Program-made: the position numbers and the translations under genes
Source: CAXSBR01 sp964252015
Lineage (GTDB): Bacteria > Actinomycetota > Actinomycetes > Mycobacteriales > Jatrophihabitantaceae
Assembly (NCBI GenBank): GCA_964252015.1
Contig: CAXULW010000011.1
Span: 1 to 64,000, forward strand
Length of the DNA: 64,000 bases
Direction of reading: 5' to 3'
Shown here: positions 61,857 through 64,000 of the stretch, piece by piece
How positions within the stretch are numbered: position 1 is the stretch's first letter
Layout: every line of letters starts with the position of its first letter
Notes under the pieces: model-generated
What the model was told of the DNA's origin: nothing
The model's database searches: none
The model's input: the letters and a program-made list of their open reading frames with translations, nothing else

Positions 61857-61992
61857 GTGTGGAGCGCTCCCATTGGCTGATGGTTCCCGGCTGGCATCCA
61901 ACGCACACAACCGCGGCGGGCGCTGAGACTCGCCCCAGCAGGCGTACTGCCAGTCTGACACCCGCTCGGTGACGGGTAGAACGTCCGTGCGG

Positions 61993-62481
61993 TCAGCGTG
62001 ATCGGTTTCGGGCGAGCCGCCGCAGGATCGGTACTGCGCTGAGGGTGGTGCCGCCGGCGGCGACGATTCCCACGCCCAGGTCGACCGAGACCCGCCCCTG
62101 CTTGGCCCAGTACACGTCTTCAAGATCCAGCAGCAGGGCGAACTCGTCGACGATCAGTGCGAGGCCGCTGCCGTAGGTGACGGCGACGGCGGGATGGCGG
62201 CGGGTACGGTCGTCGCCGCGGACCGCGACCGCGCCGACGCCGGTGATCATCGCGATGCCCCACATGTAGTGATGCAGGTGCGATCCGCCCACGCTCAGGT
62301 TGCGGAACGGGCCGCGCCCGGCGCGGATGCTGTAGGTGATCGCGCGGACCGCGGTGAAGGTCGTGGTGAACCCGAGCCACGACCACAGCGCGGCTCGTGC
62401 CTCTGGGCCCATTTCCTCCCGGTAGGCCGTGACGACCTCGGCGGGGTTCGGAACCGCTGGCGGAGTCTGCGCGTCAACCAC
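61993..62481 (-). CDS. Conserved actinobacterial membrane protein
   Basis: 162 residues from GTG 62481. Three to four hydrophobic helices; the conserved loop is FRNLSVGGSHLHHYMWGIAMITGVGAVAV, with a His cluster (HLHHY) that could bind metal. A second region, VDEFALLLDLEDVYWAKQGR, is strongly conserved in actinobacteria. The function is unknown. It may share an operon with the downstream desulfurase-like gene. Confidence 0.75.
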   Translation of the reverse strand: MVDAQTPPAVPNPAEVVTAYREEMGPEARAALWSWLGFTTTFTAVRAITYSIRAGRGPFRNLSVGGSHLHHYMWGIAMITGVGAVAVRGDDRTRRHPAVAVTYGSGLALIVDEFALLLDLEDVYWAKQGRVSVDLGVGIVAAGGTTLSAVPILRRLARNRSR

Positions 62482-62512
62482 CGGCCCAACCTATAGCCGG
62501 TGCCGGGCCGGA

Positions 62513-63199
62513 TTACTGATGCGTGGGGTATGCGAAACCGGTGAAGCCCATCTGGAAGCCGCTGAATGCGGGTCGGTTGCCATTCACCGCGATCCAGTCG
62601 CCGTGCGGGCGCATGCGCGGCAGCTGCTCCCCCACGTTCTCCAGTGTTATTCCGCCGTGGAACAGGGTGCGGGTGGTGGCCTGTAGCGCCGCGTCCATCG
62701 TCGCGTCCGGCCCCAACGTGTCGGAACCGGTGGCGATGATCGATCGGGCCGCGAACAGCCAGTCCACGGCTGCGCCGGCGAACCCCGGGGCCGCGGTGGT
62801 GACGTACGGCGAGTTCGCGCCGTTGCCGTCGTCGAACCATCGCGCGTAGCCGGTCAGCAGCAGCACACAGCCACCCTCCGGCACCCGACCGTGTCGCCGT
62901 TCCCACGACTGGATATCGGCGCGGGACACGGTGAAGTTCGGTCCGTGCGCCGCGATGCGATCGCGCACGTCAATGACGGCCAGCGGCATGAGCGTGAAGT
63001 CTTCGTCCAACTGGTTCAGCCGGCGTCCGCCGATGATGAAATGCACCGGCGCCGAGATGTGGCTGGCCGTATGCGTGCCCAGGCTCGTGATGTGCTCGAG
63101 CAGATATCCGCCGTCGTCATGGGCCGGGGTCCGGCTGTCCACGGCTATGTTCCAGGCGAAGGCGGGGTCGCCCGGATACAGCGGCACCCCTTGGCGCAA
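62513..63199 (-). CDS. Cyclase-family (KynB-like) hydrolase with an altered metal motif
   Basis: About 228 residues from TTG 63199; the start is uncertain because no ribosome site is seen and the frame is open further upstream. QGVPLYPGDPAF matches the N-terminus of kynurenine formamidase-like cyclases. The metal motif reads HTASHISAPVHF, where the family has HxGTHxDAPxH; the metal-binding Asp is thus Ser here. EGGCVLLLTGYARW and FTGFAYPTHQ follow the family pattern. Substrate unknown and activity in doubt. Confidence 0.8.
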   Translation of the reverse strand: MRQGVPLYPGDPAFAWNIAVDSRTPAHDDGGYLLEHITSLGTHTASHISAPVHFIIGGRRLNQLDEDFTLMPLAVIDVRDRIAAHGPNFTVSRADIQSWERRHGRVPEGGCVLLLTGYARWFDDGNGANSPYVTTAAPGFAGAAVDWLFAARSIIATGSDTLGPDATMDAALQATTRTLFHGGITLENVGEQLPRMRPHGDWIAVNGNRPAFSGFQMGFTGFAYPTHQ

Positions 63200-63355
63200 G
63201 GACGACGTGAGCGGTACCCGTTCAGCCCGTCCGGCTCGCGAACCCGCGCCTTCTGCCCGGCGCCAGGAGTGACCACGGCCGCTGCTGTGACAATCTGCCG
63301 GCCGCTCGGCCCCCGATGAGCGAGGCGGCTCCTGAGCGCGACGCGGCTCGTCCGA

Positions 63356-64000
63356 TTACGGGGCCCCGGTCGCCGACTCGATGGCGTTCTTGACCGCCGC
63401 CGACAGGGTGTTCTCAAAAGACGGGTCACCGTTGGCGTACAGGGCGATGACGTGACGCAGCACCGGGAACGACGCGCTACCGCTCGACTGGGTGTACACC
63501 GGCTCTACGTAGAGCATGCGCCCCGCGACCGGAATCGCCTCCAGGTCGCCCAGCACCACGGTGGAGTTGCCACCGCGTTGGAGCGTCAGTGCCTTGGTGA
63601 TGTTGGTGTTGGACTCGATGTCGTTCTGCACCTGGGCCGGCGATTCCCCTCCCGATGAGGCCGAGAAGGTCAGCACGGTGAACTTGCCGTAATTCGGCCC
63701 GGGTTGGGCGTTGACCGAGACGAAGGCAGCGAGCTGTTGGCCGTTCAGGGTCACCAACGGGCTGGACAGCGAGTAACGCTGCGCACCGTAGCCGTCCGCG
63801 GACATCGAGCTGTACCGCGACGGCAGCGGTGGGCTGGCCGCAGCGGGAGCTGCGGCCGAGTTGATCGCCTGGGACGACGCGACCGTCGGGTCGCTGGGTA
63901 CCTTCCAGAAGTCGTTGCCGCTGTAGAAGCTGGTCGGCTGCGTGACGTGGTACTTCGTCAGCAGATAACGCTGCACGTTGAACAGGTCCGTCGGGTAGCG
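63356..64000 (-). CDS. UPF0182 family membrane protein, C-terminal part (gene runs off the window)
   Basis: The last 214 residues of a minus-strand gene that begins beyond the window. FNVQRYLLTKYHVTQPTSFYSGNDFWKVPSDP, then SLSSPLVTLNGQQLAAFVSVNAQPGPNYGKFTVL and GDLEAIPVAGRMLYVEPVYTQ are the conserved C-terminal extracellular region of UPF0182. Full-length members have about 950-1000 residues with N-terminal membrane segments. The function is unknown. Confidence 0.92.
   Translation of the reverse strand, partial: RYPTDLFNVQRYLLTKYHVTQPTSFYSGNDFWKVPSDPTVASSQAINSAAAPAAASPPLPSRYSSMSADGYGAQRYSLSSPLVTLNGQQLAAFVSVNAQPGPNYGKFTVLTFSASSGGESPAQVQNDIESNTNITKALTLQRGGNSTVVLGDLEAIPVAGRMLYVEPVYTQSSGSASFPVLRHVIALYANGDPSFENTLSAAVKNAIESATGAP

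Overview
The window is a 64 kb piece of a high-GC actinobacterial chromosome. The first 15 kb follow the gene order around the mycobacterial rpsF operon: ino1, a PadR regulator, a class A penicillin-binding protein, a GT87 membrane glycosyltransferase, rpsF-ssb-rpsR-rplI and dnaB. GTG/TTG starts, mycothiol-type and F420-type enzymes, Nei2 and UPF0182 all fit an actinomycete. The order cannot be fixed from sequence alone. No rRNA, tRNA, CRISPR array, phage or complete insertion sequence was seen.

Layout. 1-10.5 kb: conserved housekeeping block, with an S6:S18-type leader in front of rpsF, a cysteine-less (zinc-independent type) S18, ribokinase-family and endonuclease IV genes, and a YbdK-type glutamate-cysteine ligase. 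11.0-15.2 kb: dnaB interrupted by two large inteins. The first begins with Ala and carries the W-C-T residues of class 3 inteins; the second is a classical Cys1 intein. Each has a LAGLIDADG-type endonuclease. 15.8-23.3 kb: a divergent sugar-acid/tetrose catabolic cluster: gntR, pdxA2 and a GntP permease on the minus strand; a TIM-barrel enzyme, a DhaK-DhaL kinase, an RpiB-type and a TIM-type isomerase on the plus strand. The last three match the known L-erythrulose to D-erythrose-4-phosphate route (LerK, LerI, DerI).

23.3-40 kb: an accessory region rich in relics. A 590-bp sequence occurs twice in direct orientation (23.5 and 32.1 kb), with one coding copy intact and one broken. A bacteriophytochrome with GGDEF and EAL domains is flanked by about 100-bp imperfect direct repeats. 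There is a secreted three-repeat protein and remnants of LuxR/AAA, IlvD and P-loop kinase genes. Resistance-like and detoxification genes follow (nucleotidyltransferase, APH kinase, GNAT, Stf0 sulfotransferase, methyltransferase, aldo/keto reductase, MFS pump with TetR, DinB-like).

40-46 kb: a probable cell-surface glycan locus (GT61-type transferase, methyltransferase, large membrane protein). 46-52 kb: two NarL-type two-component systems around small membrane proteins and a very long hairpin. 52-64 kb: a secreted double beta-propeller with a cysteine pair in nearly every blade, Nei2, an orphan type IV pilin, an F420-type oxidoreductase, YCII protein, lipoprotein, a PLP desulfurase-like enzyme, a cyclase-family protein and the C-terminus of a UPF0182 protein.
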